Under the pieces are notes generated by a model. It was not told where the DNA came from and did no database searches. It worked only from the letters and a program-made list of their open reading frames with translations. This document shows positions 18,012 to 28,570 of a stretch of DNA of 64,000 bases, piece by piece (position 1 is the first letter of the stretch; every line of letters starts with the position of its first letter). This DNA comes from Mycolicibacterium vaccae NBRC 14118 = CIP 105934. GTDB lineage: Bacteria; Actinomycetota; Actinomycetes; Mycobacteriales; Mycobacteriaceae. The position numbers and the translations under genes were made by a program. The DNA is taken from assembly GCF_001552715.1 (NCBI RefSeq), contig NZ_BCRS01000007.1:1-64000 (forward strand), read 5' to 3'.

Positions 18012-19259
18012 TCAGGCCGGACGGGTGTGGCCGTCGCCCCACACGATCCATTTGGTCGACGTCAGCTCGGGCAGCCCCATCGGTCCCCGCGCGTGCAGTT
18101 TCTGGGTGGAGATGCCGATCTCGGCGCCGAAGCCGAACTGCTCGCCGTCGGTGAACGACGTCGAGGCGTTCACCATCACCGCAGCGGCATCCACCCGTTC
18201 GCTGAAGCGCTGGGCCGCAGCCAGATCCGAGGTGACGATGGCCTCGGTGTGACCGGTGCCGTACTCGTTGATGTGGTCGATCGCGGCGTCGAGGCCGTCG
18301 ACGACGGCCAGCGCGATGTCCATCGACAGGAACTCGGCGCGCAGGTCGTCCTCGGACGGGTCGGCGTGCACCGTGACACCCGCCGCGGTCAGCGCGTCGG
18401 TCAGTCGCGGCACCGCGACGTCGGCGATCGCGGCGTCGATCAGCAGCGACTCGGCGGCGTTGCAGACGCTGGGCCGCCGCGTCTTGGCGTTCAGCACGAT
18501 GGTCTCGGCCATGTCCAGATCGGCCGACTCGTGCACGTAGACATGGCAGTTGCCGACGCCGGTCTCGATCGTGGGCACCTGCGCATCGCGCACGACCGCG
18601 TCGATCAGGCCGGCGCCGCCGCGCGGGATCACCACGTCGACCAGGCCTCGGGCCTGGATCAGGTGGGTGACGCTGGCGCGGTCCTCGCTGGGCAACAGTT
18701 GCACGGCGTCGACGTCGAGCCCTTCGGTGGCCAGCGCCGCGCGTAGTGCGTTCACCAACGCGGCGTTGGACTGCGCGGCCGACGAACTTCCGCGCAGCAG
18801 AACGGCGTTGCCGGATTTCAGGGTGAGACCGAAGGCGTCGACGGTGACATTGGGCCTGCCCTCGTAGACGATGCCGACCACACCGAGCGGGACCCGCTGC
18901 TGGCGCAGCTGCAGACCGTTGGGCAGGGTGCGCCCGCGCAGTACCTCGCCGATCGGGTCGGGCAGGCCCGCCACCTGACGCAGACCGTCGGCGATGCCCT
19001 CGACCCGCGCGGGATCCAGCGCCAGCCGGTCGAGCATGGCCGCCGGGGTGCCGGCCGCCCGCGCCGTCTGCAGATCGGCCTCGTTGGCCTCCAGGATCGT
19101 GCGGGTGTTCATCAGCACATGGTCGGCAGCGACGCGCAGCGCCCGGTTCTTGGTGTCGGTGCTCAGCGTCGCCAGCGTCCTGGCCGCCGCGCGGGCCCGG
19201 CGGGCGGCGTCGTGCACCTGCTGCCGCAGGTCGGGGACCGAGGGGGCCTGCACACTCAT
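18012..19259 (-). CDS. proA: Gamma-glutamyl phosphate reductase
   Basis: 415 residues; NADPH-dependent reduction of gamma-glutamyl phosphate to the semialdehyde, second step of proline synthesis. An aldehyde-dehydrogenase-fold protein with [12 protein letters not shown] near residue 132, [10 protein letters not shown], and the catalytic cysteine in [13 protein letters not shown] (Cys266). The usual family length is about 415. Its partner proB is about 7 kb away, as in M. tuberculosis, rather than adjacent. Confidence 0.95.
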   Translation of the reverse strand: MSVQAPSVPDLRQQVHDAARRARAAARTLATLSTDTKNRALRVAADHVLMNTRTILEANEADLQTARAAGTPAAMLDRLALDPARVEGIADGLRQVAGLPDPIGEVLRGRTLPNGLQLRQQRVPLGVVGIVYEGRPNVTVDAFGLTLKSGNAVLLRGSSSAAQSNAALVNALRAALATEGLDVDAVQLLPSEDRASVTHLIQARGLVDVVIPRGGAGLIDAVVRDAQVPTIETGVGNCHVYVHESADLDMAETIVLNAKTRRPSVCNAAESLLIDAAIADVAVPRLTDALTAAGVTVHADPSEDDLRAEFLSMDIALAVVDGLDAAIDHINEYGTGHTEAIVTSDLAAAQRFSERVDAAAVMVNASTSFTDGEQFGFGAEIGISTQKLHARGPMGLPELTSTKWIVWGDGHTRPA

Positions 19260-19330
19260 CTGGCCAGGGTATCGGACGTGTCTGCGGCTTTCGACACGCG
19301 TCGACCCCGTCGGCGGCTAGCTTGGCGCTC

Positions 19331-20191
19331 ATGGCGACGCGGGTCTGTGTGGTGGGCAGTGTCAACGCCGACCTCACGTTCGGTGTCGACGCGCTTCCCG
19401 GGGCCGGGCAGACCGTCCTGGCGTCCGCGCTGTCGGTCACGCCCGGCGGCAAGGGCGGTAATCAGGCGGTTGCGGCGGCGCGCGCCGGCGCGGTGGTGCA
19501 ACTCGTCGCGGCGCTGGGCACCGATGCCGCCGCCGAGGACCTGCGGGCGCACCTTCGCGCCAACTCCGTCGGCACCGACGGCGTGACGGCGGTGCCGGGA
19601 CCGAGCGGCACGGCCGCGATCGTGGTCGACGGGACCGCCGAGAACTTCATCGTGGTCGCGCCGGGAGCCAACGCACATCTGAGCCTGAGCTCACCGGCCG
19701 TGCGGGACGTCGTCGCCGCCGCCGAGGTGGTGCTGATCTCTTTGGAGATCCCGGTAGACACCGCGCTGACGGCGGCCCGGGTCGGGCGCGCAGCCGGGGC
19801 GACCGTGGTGCTCAACGCGTCGCCGACCCCGGACGACGTCGCCGCGCTGGCCGAGGTGGTCGACGTGGTCGTGGTCAACGAGACCGAGGCCGAGGGCTGG
19901 TTCGACGGCGACCGGCCGCGGGTGCCGCAGGTGATCGTCACCCGCGGTGGGCGCGGCGCCACCTACTTCGGGCCGGACCGCCTGGACGTCCCGGCGCCCG
20001 CCGTCGAGGCCGTGGACACCACCGGCGCGGGCGACGTGTTCGCCGGCGTCCTCGCCGCGCACTGGCCGCGCGGCGTCGAGTTCGCGCTGCCGCGCGCCTG
20101 TGCCGCCGGGGCGTTGGCGACGCTGGTGCACGGTGCCGGGGACTGTGCCCCTTACAGTGAGGCTGTCGAGGACGTCCTGGAGGCGTCCTGA
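19331..20191 (+). CDS. rbsK: Ribokinase (PfkB family)
   Basis: 286 residues; phosphorylates D-ribose at O5. The PfkB signatures are present: VVGSVNADLTFGVDALPGAG at the start, GGKGGNQAVAAARAGA, and the C-terminal DTTGAGDVFAGVLAAHW with the catalytic Asp. ATG 19331 is preferred to an upstream in-frame TTG because it lies directly before the conserved beta-strand. Matches Rv2436 in position. No ribose transporter is adjacent. Confidence 0.9.
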   Translation: MATRVCVVGSVNADLTFGVDALPGAGQTVLASALSVTPGGKGGNQAVAAARAGAVVQLVAALGTDAAAEDLRAHLRANSVGTDGVTAVPGPSGTAAIVVDGTAENFIVVAPGANAHLSLSSPAVRDVVAAAEVVLISLEIPVDTALTAARVGRAAGATVVLNASPTPDDVAALAEVVDVVVVNETEAEGWFDGDRPRVPQVIVTRGGRGATYFGPDRLDVPAPAVEAVDTTGAGDVFAGVLAAHWPRGVEFALPRACAAGALATLVHGAGDCAPYSEAVEDVLEAS

Positions 20192-20214
20192 CCCGACGGA
20201 AGGACCTCACCACG

Positions 20215-21030
20215 ATGACCACCGGACCCCGCCCCCCAGAAGGCGACTGGCTCGGCACGCCGTTCCTTCACTTCACCCGGGAAGGGGCGTTCGGCGTCTG
20301 CAGGCTGGACCGTCCGGAGGCGCGCAACGCGATGACGCCGGCGATGTACTTCGGCATCAAGTACGCGGTCAAGCACGTCGAGAAGGACCCGGACCTGGCC
20401 GGCCTGCTACTGACCGGCACCGGCGACGTGTTCGCCCCCGGCGGCGACATGGGCGGCGGCGGGGCCGACAACTGGATGACCTTCGGCGCCACCCTCGGGA
20501 TGGACGCGCTGCCGTTCGACACGCTGCGCCAGTCGGCCAAGCCGGTGGTGGCCGCGGTGAACGGGCTGTGCCAGGGCGGCGGGATGCAGATCGCGCTGTG
20601 TGCCGACATCGCCGTGGTCAGTGACCGGGCCACGTTCCGGGTTCCCGAGCTGTACCGGGGCATCGCCGACACCTACTACAGCCACATGCTGGCCCGGCTG
20701 ATCGGGCCGGTGCGCACCCGGGACCTGATGTTCACCGGACGGACGTTGACGGCCGCGGAGGCGCACGACTGGGGGTTGGTCGCCCGCGTGGTGCCGCACG
20801 ACGACCTCGCCGACGCCGCGCGGGAGGTCCTGGCGCAGTGCTGCCGGACCGCGCCCGCGGCCAGGACGGTGATCAAGTCCAGCCTGGACAACTACATCGG
20901 GCTCTACGACCGCATCGGCATGCAGGCCAGCCTCGGCGCCCCGGAGTCGATCGAGGGCTTCATGGCCTTCAAGGAGCGCCGGTCACCGGAGTGGGTGCAC
21001 CCCGAGCTGCGCGTCGACGGCAGGCTCTAG
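20215..21030 (+). CDS. Enoyl-CoA hydratase/isomerase family protein
   Basis: A crotonase-fold protein of 271 residues. GVCRLDRPEARNAMTPAMYF opens the fold, the first oxyanion-hole region is FAPGGDMGGGG, and the second is KPVVAAVNGLCQGGGMQIAL. The usual hydratase Glu pair is not obvious: the second position lies in RVPELYRGI. The reaction could be hydration, isomerisation or another crotonase chemistry. It follows rbsK by 23 bases and may be co-transcribed, but no functional link is evident. Confidence 0.87.
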   Translation: MTTGPRPPEGDWLGTPFLHFTREGAFGVCRLDRPEARNAMTPAMYFGIKYAVKHVEKDPDLAGLLLTGTGDVFAPGGDMGGGGADNWMTFGATLGMDALPFDTLRQSAKPVVAAVNGLCQGGGMQIALCADIAVVSDRATFRVPELYRGIADTYYSHMLARLIGPVRTRDLMFTGRTLTAAEAHDWGLVARVVPHDDLADAAREVLAQCCRTAPAARTVIKSSLDNYIGLYDRIGMQASLGAPESIEGFMAFKERRSPEWVHPELRVDGRL

Positions 21031-21048
21031 TCAGTCCGGTCACGGGCA

Positions 21049-23091
21049 CTACTCGGGAGGGATCGAGCGTTCGATCTCGTCGAGCCAGATCCGCGCCGAC
21101 ATGTCCGAGGGCGCCCGCCAGTCGCCCCGCGGCGACAGCGATCCGCCGTGGGAGACCTTGGGGCCGTTCGGCAATGCCGACCGCTTGAACTGTGAGAACG
21201 AGTAGAACCGCTGCGCGAAGACCTGCAGCCAGTGCCGAATCTCCTTCAGCGAGTACTCCGGTCGCTTGTCGTCCGGGTAGCCGGGCGGCCAGTCGCCGCG
21301 GGACGCGTCGCTCCACGCGTGCCAGGCCAGGAAGGCCACCTTCGACGGGCGGAACCCGAACCGCAACACCTGGAACAGCGAGAAGTCCTGCAGCACATAG
21401 GGACCCACCTTGCCCTCGGTGGACTGGATCTCCTCGTCCTCCCCGGCCGGGACCAGCTCGGGGCTGATCTCGGTGTCGAGCACGTCGAGCAGCACCTCGT
21501 TGACCGCGTCGTCGAACTGGCCGGACGTCGCGACCCACCGGATCAGGTGCTGGATCAGGGTTTTCGGCACCCCGCCGTTGACGTTGTAGTGCGACATCTG
21601 ATCGCCGACACCGTAGGTGGACCAGCCCAGCGCGAGCTCGGAGAGGTCACCGGTACCCAGCACGATGCCGCCGCGCTGGTTGGCCAGCCGGAACAGATAG
21701 TCGGTGCGCAGACCGGCCTGCACGTTCTCGAACGTGACGTCGTAGACCTTCTCCCCGCGGGCGAACGGGTGGTCGATCTCGGTCAGCATCAACTCGGCCG
21801 TCTTGCGGATGTCGATCTCCGAGAACGTGACCCCGAGCGCTTTCCCGAGCCGCACCGCGTTGCTCTTGGTGCGGTCGCCGGTCGCGAAGCCCGGCAGGGT
21901 GAACGCCAAGATGTCGCTGCGCGGCCGGCCCAGCCGGTCCATCGCGCGGGCGGCCACGATCAGCGCGTGCGTGGAGTCCAGACCGCCGGACACCCCGATG
22001 ACCACCTTCGGCGACCCGATCGCCCGCAGCCGCTGCTCCAGGCCCGACACCTGGATGTTGTAGGCCTCGTAGCAGTCCTGTTCCAGGCGAGCCGCATTCG
22101 AGGGCACGAACGGGAAGCGTTCGATCTTGCGCCGCAGGCCGATGTCGCCGGGCGGCGGGTCCAGCCGGAACGGGATGCGGCGGTACTCGTCGACGCTGAT
22201 CCCGTGGTGCACACGGTTGTCGTCGAAGGTGCCCATCCGCATGCGTTCGGCGCGCAACAGTTCCAGATCCACGTCGGCCACCGAGCGGCGGACCCCTGCC
22301 GGGAAGCGTTCGGACTCGGCCAGGCAGTTGCCGTTCTCCCACACCATCGTCTGGCCGTCCCACGCCAGATCGGTGGTGGACTCGCCCTCCCCCGCGGCCG
22401 CGTACACGTAGGCGGCCAGGCAGCGCGCCGACGCCGAGCGGGCCAGCAGGGTGCGGTCCTCGGCCCGGCCGATCGTGATCGGACTGCCGGAAAGGTTGGC
22501 CAGCACCGTCGCTCCGGCCAGCGCGGCCTCGGCGCTCGGCGGGATCGGCACGAACATGTCCTCGCAGATCTCGACGTGCAGCACGAGATTCGGTACGTCC
22601 TCGGCGGCGAACAGCAGGTCGGGGCCGAACGGGACGTCGTCGTCGCCGATGCGGATGGTTCCGCGCACGTCGTCGCCTGCGGCCATCTGACGACTCTCGT
22701 AGAACTCCCGGTACGTCGGCAGATACGACTTCGGCACGACACCGAGCACCCGGCCGCGGTGGATGACGACCGCGGTGTTGTAAATCCGGTGCCCGAAGCG
22801 CAGCGGAGCGCCGATCACCAGCACCGGCATCAGCGCAGCCGACCCGGCGGCCACCTCCAGCACCGCTTCGTGCACGGCCTCCAGCAGCGCGTCCTGGAGC
22901 AGGATGTCCTCGATCGAGTAGCCCGACAGCGTCAGCTCGGGATAGACGGCCACCGCCACGCTGTCGGCGTCGCACTCGCGGGCCACCGCCAACACCTGCT
23001 CCGCGTTCGCGGCCGGGTCGGCGATGGCCACCGGTTGGGTGCATGCCGCGACACGGACGAAGCCCTGCTGGTAGGCCGAGTAGAAATCCAT
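21049..23091 (-). CDS. nadE: Glutamine-dependent NAD(+) synthetase
   Basis: 680 residues, the large two-domain form. The N-terminal nitrilase-type glutaminase carries the Glu-Lys-Cys triad at E52 (YPELTLSGYS), K121 (VPKSYLPTYREFYE) and C176 (HVEICEDMF), the positions known from M. tuberculosis NadE. The synthetase domain has the PP-loop GVSGGLDSTHAL. It amidates deamido-NAD made by NadD. Convergent with the enoyl-CoA hydratase gene and divergent from the sirtuin across about 100 bases. Confidence 0.96.
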   Translation of the reverse strand: MDFYSAYQQGFVRVAACTQPVAIADPAANAEQVLAVARECDADSVAVAVYPELTLSGYSIEDILLQDALLEAVHEAVLEVAAGSAALMPVLVIGAPLRFGHRIYNTAVVIHRGRVLGVVPKSYLPTYREFYESRQMAAGDDVRGTIRIGDDDVPFGPDLLFAAEDVPNLVLHVEICEDMFVPIPPSAEAALAGATVLANLSGSPITIGRAEDRTLLARSASARCLAAYVYAAAGEGESTTDLAWDGQTMVWENGNCLAESERFPAGVRRSVADVDLELLRAERMRMGTFDDNRVHHGISVDEYRRIPFRLDPPPGDIGLRRKIERFPFVPSNAARLEQDCYEAYNIQVSGLEQRLRAIGSPKVVIGVSGGLDSTHALIVAARAMDRLGRPRSDILAFTLPGFATGDRTKSNAVRLGKALGVTFSEIDIRKTAELMLTEIDHPFARGEKVYDVTFENVQAGLRTDYLFRLANQRGGIVLGTGDLSELALGWSTYGVGDQMSHYNVNGGVPKTLIQHLIRWVATSGQFDDAVNEVLLDVLDTEISPELVPAGEDEEIQSTEGKVGPYVLQDFSLFQVLRFGFRPSKVAFLAWHAWSDASRGDWPPGYPDDKRPEYSLKEIRHWLQVFAQRFYSFSQFKRSALPNGPKVSHGGSLSPRGDWRAPSDMSARIWLDEIERSIPPE

Positions 23092-23190
23092 GCCTCATTG
23101 TTGCCCGTGACCGTCACGGATATGCATCGCCCCGCCCACAGGGCTGAGCAGCGCGAACATCGCAGCCGGGCCCGATCGCCTACATTCGGT

Positions 23191-24033
23191 GTGGTGGAAG
23201 CACCCGAACTCGTCGCGCTGCTGCAGGGCAGACGCGTCGCGGTGCTCACCGGGGCCGGCATGTCGACCGATTCGGGGATCCCCGACTATCGCGGCCCGGA
23301 TTCCCCGCCGAGCAATCCGATGACGATCCGCCAGTTCACCTCCGACCCCGACTTCCGGCAGCGCTACTGGGCGCGCAACCACCTCGGGTGGCGGCACATG
23401 GATCGGACGCTGCCCAACGCCGGGCACCGCGCGCTGGCCGCGCTCGAACGCGCCGGTGTGGTGACCGGCGTGATCACCCAGAACGTGGACCTGTTGCACT
23501 CGAAGGCGGGCAGCAGCCACGTCATCGATCTGCACGGCTCCTACGCCCGGGTGATCTGCCTGGACTGCGGGCACTCGATGTCGCGCGCGGCACTGGCCGA
23601 CCTGTTGGAGGACGCCAATCCGGGTTTCGCGGCGAAGGCCGCCGTCGGCGGCATCGCGGTGGCCCCGGACGCCGACGCGGTGGTGTCCGACACCGCGTCC
23701 TTCACGGTGGTGGACTGCCCCCGGTGTGCGGGCATGCTCAAGCCGGACATCGTCTACTTCGGCGAGAATGTGCCGAAAGACCGGGTGGAGCAGGCGTATT
23801 CGCTCGTCGACGAGGCCGATGCGTTACTGGTCGCCGGGTCCTCGCTGACCGTCTACTCCGGCTACCGGTTCGTCCGGCACGCGGCCGCGGCGGGAATGCC
23901 GATCGCGATCGTCAACCGGGGCCGCACCCGCGGTGACGATCTGGCTGACGTCAAGATCGACAACGGATGCTCGCCGATGCTGGCCCTGCTCGCCGATGAA
24001 CTGCCGACCGCCGGGGCGGTCCTCACCAGGTGA
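23191..24033 (+). CDS. Sir2-family NAD-dependent protein deacylase
   Basis: About 280 residues. The sirtuin NAD-binding motif VLTGAGMSTDSGIPDYRGP, catalytic VIDLHGSYARV with His, TQNVDLLH, and a four-cysteine zinc module (CLDCG and CPRCAG) are all present, as is GSSLTVYSGY. It starts at one of two adjacent GTG codons (23191 or 23194); longer upstream reading is antisense to nadE. It removes acyl groups from lysines using NAD and sits divergently beside nadE, which makes the cofactor. The form of the GAGxS motif and the zinc loop resemble the SIRT4-like class. Confidence 0.92.
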   Translation: MVEAPELVALLQGRRVAVLTGAGMSTDSGIPDYRGPDSPPSNPMTIRQFTSDPDFRQRYWARNHLGWRHMDRTLPNAGHRALAALERAGVVTGVITQNVDLLHSKAGSSHVIDLHGSYARVICLDCGHSMSRAALADLLEDANPGFAAKAAVGGIAVAPDADAVVSDTASFTVVDCPRCAGMLKPDIVYFGENVPKDRVEQAYSLVDEADALLVAGSSLTVYSGYRFVRHAAAAGMPIAIVNRGRTRGDDLADVKIDNGCSPMLALLADELPTAGAVLTR

Positions 24034-25300
24034 CGGGCATCCTGCGGACGGCGTGGATGAAATTCCCTGCCACGTAGGACGGTTCACCGGCCTGAAGGCC
24101 CGGGATCTGGGTGAGCAGCTCCCCGAGGATGGCCCGGAGTTGGGCCCGCGCCACATGGGCCCCGAGGCAGAAGTGTCGCCCGCCGCCCCCGAACCCGAGG
24201 TGAGGATTGGGGTCGCGGCTCAGATCCAATCGGTCCGGGCGATCGAACACACTCGTGTCCCGGTTGCCGGACGAGTAGAACATCACCACCTTCTCACCGG
24301 CCGAGATGTGCTGCCCGCCCAGCTCGTAATCGCTTGCCGCCGTGCGGCGGAAGGTCATCACGGGGCTTGCCCACCGAATGAACTCCTCGACGGCGCCGCC
24401 GATCCGGTGCTCGAAGTCCTCGACCAGCCACGCTCGTTGGTCGGGGCAGTCGGTGAGCGCCTTCATCGCGTGGCTGGTGGTCTGGCGGGTGGTGTCGTTG
24501 CCGGCCACCGCGAGCAGGACGAAAAACGCGGCGATCTCCGAGTCGGTGAGCCGGGCTCCTTCCACCTCGGCGTGCACCAGCGAGCTGAGCAGGTCGTCGC
24601 CGGGGTTCTGACGCCGTTGCGCGGTCAGCGCCAACGCCACCTGGTGGAGATACATCTGGCTCGCGAACAACACCTCCAACGGATTTCGGCCGTCGAGAAA
24701 CTCCGGGTCCCCCCAACTCACCAGTGCGTCGGCGGCGTCGGCCACCTGATTACGCTCGCTATCGGGGATGCCGACCATGTCCGACAGCGTGCGCACCGGC
24801 AATTCCTTGGCGCAGTGTCCGACGAAATCGACCCCGCTTCCCGCCTCCCGCAGTTCGGTGACGATCTCGCGGGCGTTCGCTTTGATCGAGTCCTCGATCC
24901 GGCGTACCTGCCGGGGAGTGAACGCCGCATGCACGACCTTGCGGATCAGCGTGTGCCGGGGTGGATCCATCGCCAGAAACGACTGGGAGGCTTCCAGCAA
25001 CTCTTCGGGGACGTTCTCGAAGAGCACTCCCTTGCCGGACAGGAAGACCTCACTGTTGCGGCTCACCTCCACGATGTCGGCGTGGCGGGTGACCGCCCAG
25101 TAGCCGGGGTCGGTGGGGTCCGGCATGAGCGAATCCTCGACCGGCGGATGCCAGCTCACCGGACGCGCCGCCCTGAGCTGGGCGAACGCGCCTTCCCGCT
25201 GATCGGCGGTGGTGGCCCAGAATGCCCGCGAGGACAGGTCGATGGGGTCGTGGGTCCGCGCCGACGGGTCGGCGGGAAGTGTGTGCGGGGTCACAGCCAT
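24023..25300 (-). CDS. Cytochrome P450
   Basis: 425 residues. Oxygen-binding I-helix motif AGNDTTRQ, the K-helix ExxR in VEEFIRW, and the heme loop FGGGGRHFCLGAHVAR with the cysteine ligand. A soluble bacterial class I P450 needing a ferredoxin not found nearby. The long N-terminus (ThrHisAspProIleAspLeuSer style) resembles mycobacterial steroid/lipid-hydroxylating P450s, but no family number is claimed. It overlaps the sirtuin 3-prime end by 11 bases on the opposite strand, and diverges from a TetR gene with a palindrome in between. Confidence 0.93.
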   Translation of the reverse strand: MAVTPHTLPADPSARTHDPIDLSSRAFWATTADQREGAFAQLRAARPVSWHPPVEDSLMPDPTDPGYWAVTRHADIVEVSRNSEVFLSGKGVLFENVPEELLEASQSFLAMDPPRHTLIRKVVHAAFTPRQVRRIEDSIKANAREIVTELREAGSGVDFVGHCAKELPVRTLSDMVGIPDSERNQVADAADALVSWGDPEFLDGRNPLEVLFASQMYLHQVALALTAQRRQNPGDDLLSSLVHAEVEGARLTDSEIAAFFVLLAVAGNDTTRQTTSHAMKALTDCPDQRAWLVEDFEHRIGGAVEEFIRWASPVMTFRRTAASDYELGGQHISAGEKVVMFYSSGNRDTSVFDRPDRLDLSRDPNPHLGFGGGGRHFCLGAHVARAQLRAILGELLTQIPGLQAGEPSYVAGNFIHAVRRMPVTW

Positions 25301-25313
25301 GATCGGACGATAC

Positions 25314-25334
25314 GACTAGACGCTATGTCTAGTC
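25314..25334. promoter_or_regulatory. Perfect palindrome between P450 and TetR genes, candidate TetR operator
   Basis: GACTAGAC (25314-25321), five-base spacer, GTCTAGTC (25327-25334): exact 8-base arms. It begins 14 bases upstream of the P450 ATG and lies 33 bases before the TetR GTG, so a bound dimer could control both promoters. Confidence 0.7.
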
Positions 25335-25366
25335 AATATGCCCAGGACCTCGGTTAAGCTCGATTC

Positions 25367-26002
25367 GTGCCGTCGGTGACCAGAAAGCCGCAGGCCGGTC
25401 GACAGGAGCGGCGCGAGCAGATCGAGCGTCGGCTACTCGAAGCGACCGACCGGCTGATGGCCGACGGCGCGAGCTTCACCGAACTCAGCGTCGACCGACT
25501 CGCCACCGAAGCAGGAATTTCGCGAGCGAGCTTCTACATCTATTTCGAGGACAAGGGTCACCTGCTGCGCCGGCTGGCATCACAGGTGTTCGGCGATCTC
25601 GCCGCAGCCGCACAGCGCTGGTGGTCGGTGACCGCCCGCCGCGACCCTTCCGACCTCCATGCCGCGATGACGGGAATCGTCGCCGCTTACCGGCGGCACC
25701 AACCGGTACTCGTGGCACTCAACGAGATGGCCCCCTACGATGCGGCGGTCGGCGAGACCTATAGCGAACTGCTCGCGGAGGTGAGCGAAAGCTTCAGAGC
25801 CGTGATCGTGGATGGCCAGAACGCGGGAACCATCCGGACGCAGCTTCCCCCGGAGACGACCGCCCACACGCTCGTGTTGATGGTCGAGCGGACGTGTCAG
25901 CAGAATCTGCCGTCCAAACCCTCGTCGTTCGACGCCGAGCTTGCGGATGTTCTTACCGAGATCGTTTGGGGCGCATTGTATCTCGCGCCAGCATCGCCCT
26001 AG
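25367..26002 (+). CDS. TetR-family transcriptional regulator
   Basis: 211 residues with an N-terminal helix-turn-helix (about 17-63; [30 protein letters not shown]) and a ligand-binding C-terminal domain without a recognised effector pocket. GTG start at 25367. Divergent from the P450 gene, with a palindromic operator candidate in between, so it most likely represses the P450 and itself until a hydrophobic ligand binds. Its end overlaps the convergent proB stop by 4 bases. Confidence 0.9.
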   Translation: MPSVTRKPQAGRQERREQIERRLLEATDRLMADGASFTELSVDRLATEAGISRASFYIYFEDKGHLLRRLASQVFGDLAAAAQRWWSVTARRDPSDLHAAMTGIVAAYRRHQPVLVALNEMAPYDAAVGETYSELLAEVSESFRAVIVDGQNAGTIRTQLPPETTAHTLVLMVERTCQQNLPSKPSSFDAELADVLTEIVWGALYLAPASP

Positions 26003-27111
26003 ACGGCGACGAGGTCGTCGGCGTGCACGGCCGGCCTGCGCATCTCGGCGGGCAGATCCGAGGTGGAACGGCCGAGCATGGTCGCCAACTCCGCGGCGTC
26101 GTAGGCCACCACGCCGCGGGCGATCATCGTGCCGTCCTGGTTGCGAAGCTCGACGACGTCTCCCCCGTAGAACCTGCCGGACACCGACGTGATACCGGCA
26201 GGAAGGAGCGAACGGCGCTGGCGTACCACGGCTCTCACCGCTCCGTCATCAAGGATCAACGCGCCGGAGGCTTCCGCGGCATAACGCACCCAGAACCGCC
26301 GGGCCGACATCCGCTCCTGACGCGGCGCGAACACCGTGCCCACCGAGGCGTCGTCGAGTGCGACAGCGGCATCTGAGGCCGCGGCCAGCAGCACCGGCAC
26401 CCCGGCGTCGGCGGCCAACAGCGCCGAGGACAGCTTCGACACCATGCCGCCCGTGCCCAGATTGCTGCCCCGGCCGGCCGTCACGCCTTCGAGGTCATCG
26501 GGCCCGGCCACCTCGGGGATGAACCGCGCAGGGTTGTCCCGGTCCGCCTTGCGGGGATCACCGTCGTAGAGACCGTCGATGTCGGACAGCAGGATCAGCG
26601 CGTCGGCACCGACGAGTTGCGCCACCAGCGCGGAGAGCCGGTCATTGTCGCCGAACCGGATCTCGTTGGTGGCCACGGTGTCGTTCTCATTGACGATGGC
26701 CACCGCGTGCAACGCACGCAACCTGTCCAGGGTGCGCTGGGCGTTGTTGTGCTGCACCCGCATCGAGATGTCGTGAGCGGTCAGGAGCACCTGCCCCACG
26801 GTGCGCTGATACCTGCCGAACGCCGCGCTCCACGAATTCACCAGGGCGACCTGCCCGACGCTGGCCGCGGCCTGCTTGGTGGCCAGATCAGTCGGCCGCC
26901 GGGACAGGCCGAGTGGTTCGATGCCGGCCGCGATCGCCCCCGAGGACACGATCACCACATCCGAACCGGCCCGCATGCGGGCCTCGATGGCATCGGCCAG
27001 CGACTGCAGCCGGTTGTTGTCGAACACCCCCGACGGTGTCGTCAGCCCAGTGGTGCCGATCTTGACGACCACCGAGCGCGCCGTGCGGATCGCCTCCCGG
27101 TGGGCGCTCAT
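25999..27111 (-). CDS. proB: Glutamate 5-kinase with PUA domain
   Basis: 370 residues; the first, proline-inhibited step of proline synthesis. Amino-acid-kinase domain with [40 protein letters not shown] and [12 protein letters not shown], followed by a C-terminal PUA domain (about 280-360). It overlaps the obg stop by 4 bases (ATGA), so it is the distal gene of the rplU-rpmA-obg-proB cluster, as in Rv2439c-Rv2442c. Confidence 0.95.
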   Translation of the reverse strand: MSAHREAIRTARSVVVKIGTTGLTTPSGVFDNNRLQSLADAIEARMRAGSDVVIVSSGAIAAGIEPLGLSRRPTDLATKQAAASVGQVALVNSWSAAFGRYQRTVGQVLLTAHDISMRVQHNNAQRTLDRLRALHAVAIVNENDTVATNEIRFGDNDRLSALVAQLVGADALILLSDIDGLYDGDPRKADRDNPARFIPEVAGPDDLEGVTAGRGSNLGTGGMVSKLSSALLAADAGVPVLLAAASDAAVALDDASVGTVFAPRQERMSARRFWVRYAAEASGALILDDGAVRAVVRQRRSLLPAGITSVSGRFYGGDVVELRNQDGTMIARGVVAYDAAELATMLGRSTSDLPAEMRRPAVHADDLVAV

Positions 27112-28553
27112 TCTTCGGGTTCGCTCTGCCTGCGCGCCTTCCGTGCCGCCTTACGCTCGTCCGCCCCGACGCGGTCGGTCTGCTCCAGACGGATGTCGGT
27201 GCCGCGTCCCGACAGGTACACGTCGACGCCGGCGGGAGTCTGCGGCTCCCAGTCGAAGGTCATGTCGCCGATGGTCACCGCACATCCCGGTTTGGCGCCC
27301 AGTTTGATCAGCTCGTCCTCGACGCCGAGTCGAGCCAACCTGTCCCCGAGGTAGCCGACGGCTTCGTCGTTGTCGAAGTTGGTCTGGGCGACCCAGCGTT
27401 GCGGCCGGGTGCCCTTGACCACGAAACCGCCCTGGCCGTCGGGCTCGACGGAGAACGCGGTCTCGTCGACCGGGATCGGCCGGATCACCGGTCGGCGCGG
27501 CACCACCGCGGGCTGGCTGGCCCGGTAGGCGGCCACCATGTCCCACAGCGCGAACGTCAACGGCCGCAACCCTTCCCGGGTCACAGTCGAGATCTCGAAC
27601 ACCGGCCAGCCGAACTTCGTGGCGATGTCCTCGCGCAGGAAGTCGGCCAATTCGCGGGCGTCGGGGACATCGATCTTGTTCAGCACCACCGCGCGTGGGC
27701 GTTCGGCGAGGTCGCCCAGGATCGAATCGCCCTGCAGCGTCGGCGTGTACGCCGCGATCTCGGCTTCCAGCGCGTCGATGTCGGAGATGGGGTCGCGGCC
27801 GGGCTCCAGAGTCGCGCAGTCGACGACGTGCACGAGCACCGCGCAACGTTCGATGTGACGCAGGAAGTCCAGTCCCAGTCCACGGCCTTCCGACGCGCCC
27901 GGGATCAGCCCCGGGACGTCGGCGACGGTGTAGGTGTGTTCGCCGGCGGAGACGACACCGAGATTGGGCGCCAGCGTGGTGAACGGGTAGTCGGCGATCT
28001 TGGGCTTGGCGGCCGAGATCGCCGACACCAGTGAGGACTTGCCCGCCGACGGGAAACCCACCAGGCCCACATCGGCGACGGTCTTGAGCTCCAGGGTGAG
28101 ATCACGGGCCTCGCCCTTCTCGCCGAGAAGGGCGAATCCGGGCGCCTTGCGCGCCCGCGAGGCCAGCGCTGCGTTTCCGAGCCCACCCCGGCCGCCTGCG
28201 GCGGCTTCGAAGCGGGTGCCGACACCAACCAGGTCCGCGAGGATCTGGCCCTGCTCGTCGAGCACGACGGTGCCGTCGGGGACCTTCACTTCCAGATCGG
28301 CGCCTGCGGCACCGTCCCGGTTGCTGCCTGCGCCCTGCTTACCGCTGGGCGCGACCACGTGCGGGTGGAAGTGGAAATCGAGCAGTGTGTGCACCTGGGG
28401 GTCCACGACGAACACGACGCTGCCGCCGCGCCCGCCGTTACCACCGTCGGGTCCACCGAGCGGCTTGAACTTCTCGCGGTGAACCGAGGCGCAGCCGTTG
28501 CCGCCGTTACCGGCCCGCGCGTGGATGACGACGCGGTCGATGAACCGAGGCAT
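27108..28553 (-). CDS. obg: Obg/CgtA GTPase
   Basis: 481 residues: N-terminal glycine-rich Obg fold (about 1-158), GTPase domain with G1 [10 protein letters not shown], switch region [14 protein letters not shown]3 DVPGLI and G4 NKIDVPDA, then a C-terminal OCT domain (about 355-425) and a charged tail. Ribosome-associated GTPase acting in 50S maturation and stress response; clustering with L21 and L27 genes is the classic bacterial arrangement. The gene begins at ATG 28553, about 80 bases after rpmA, with a hairpin repeat in the gap. Confidence 0.96.
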   Translation of the reverse strand: MPRFIDRVVIHARAGNGGNGCASVHREKFKPLGGPDGGNGGRGGSVVFVVDPQVHTLLDFHFHPHVVAPSGKQGAGSNRDGAAGADLEVKVPDGTVVLDEQGQILADLVGVGTRFEAAAGGRGGLGNAALASRARKAPGFALLGEKGEARDLTLELKTVADVGLVGFPSAGKSSLVSAISAAKPKIADYPFTTLAPNLGVVSAGEHTYTVADVPGLIPGASEGRGLGLDFLRHIERCAVLVHVVDCATLEPGRDPISDIDALEAEIAAYTPTLQGDSILGDLAERPRAVVLNKIDVPDARELADFLREDIATKFGWPVFEISTVTREGLRPLTFALWDMVAAYRASQPAVVPRRPVIRPIPVDETAFSVEPDGQGGFVVKGTRPQRWVAQTNFDNDEAVGYLGDRLARLGVEDELIKLGAKPGCAVTIGDMTFDWEPQTPAGVDVYLSGRGTDIRLEQTDRVGADERKAARKARRQSEPEE

Positions 28554-28570
28554 CGGAGGTCCTTTCCATA

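Noticed and set aside
21232-23190. 650-codon upstream extension of the sirtuin frame
   Set aside because: It is fully antisense to nadE, which has intact catalytic residues; the sirtuin motif begins right after GTG 23191.
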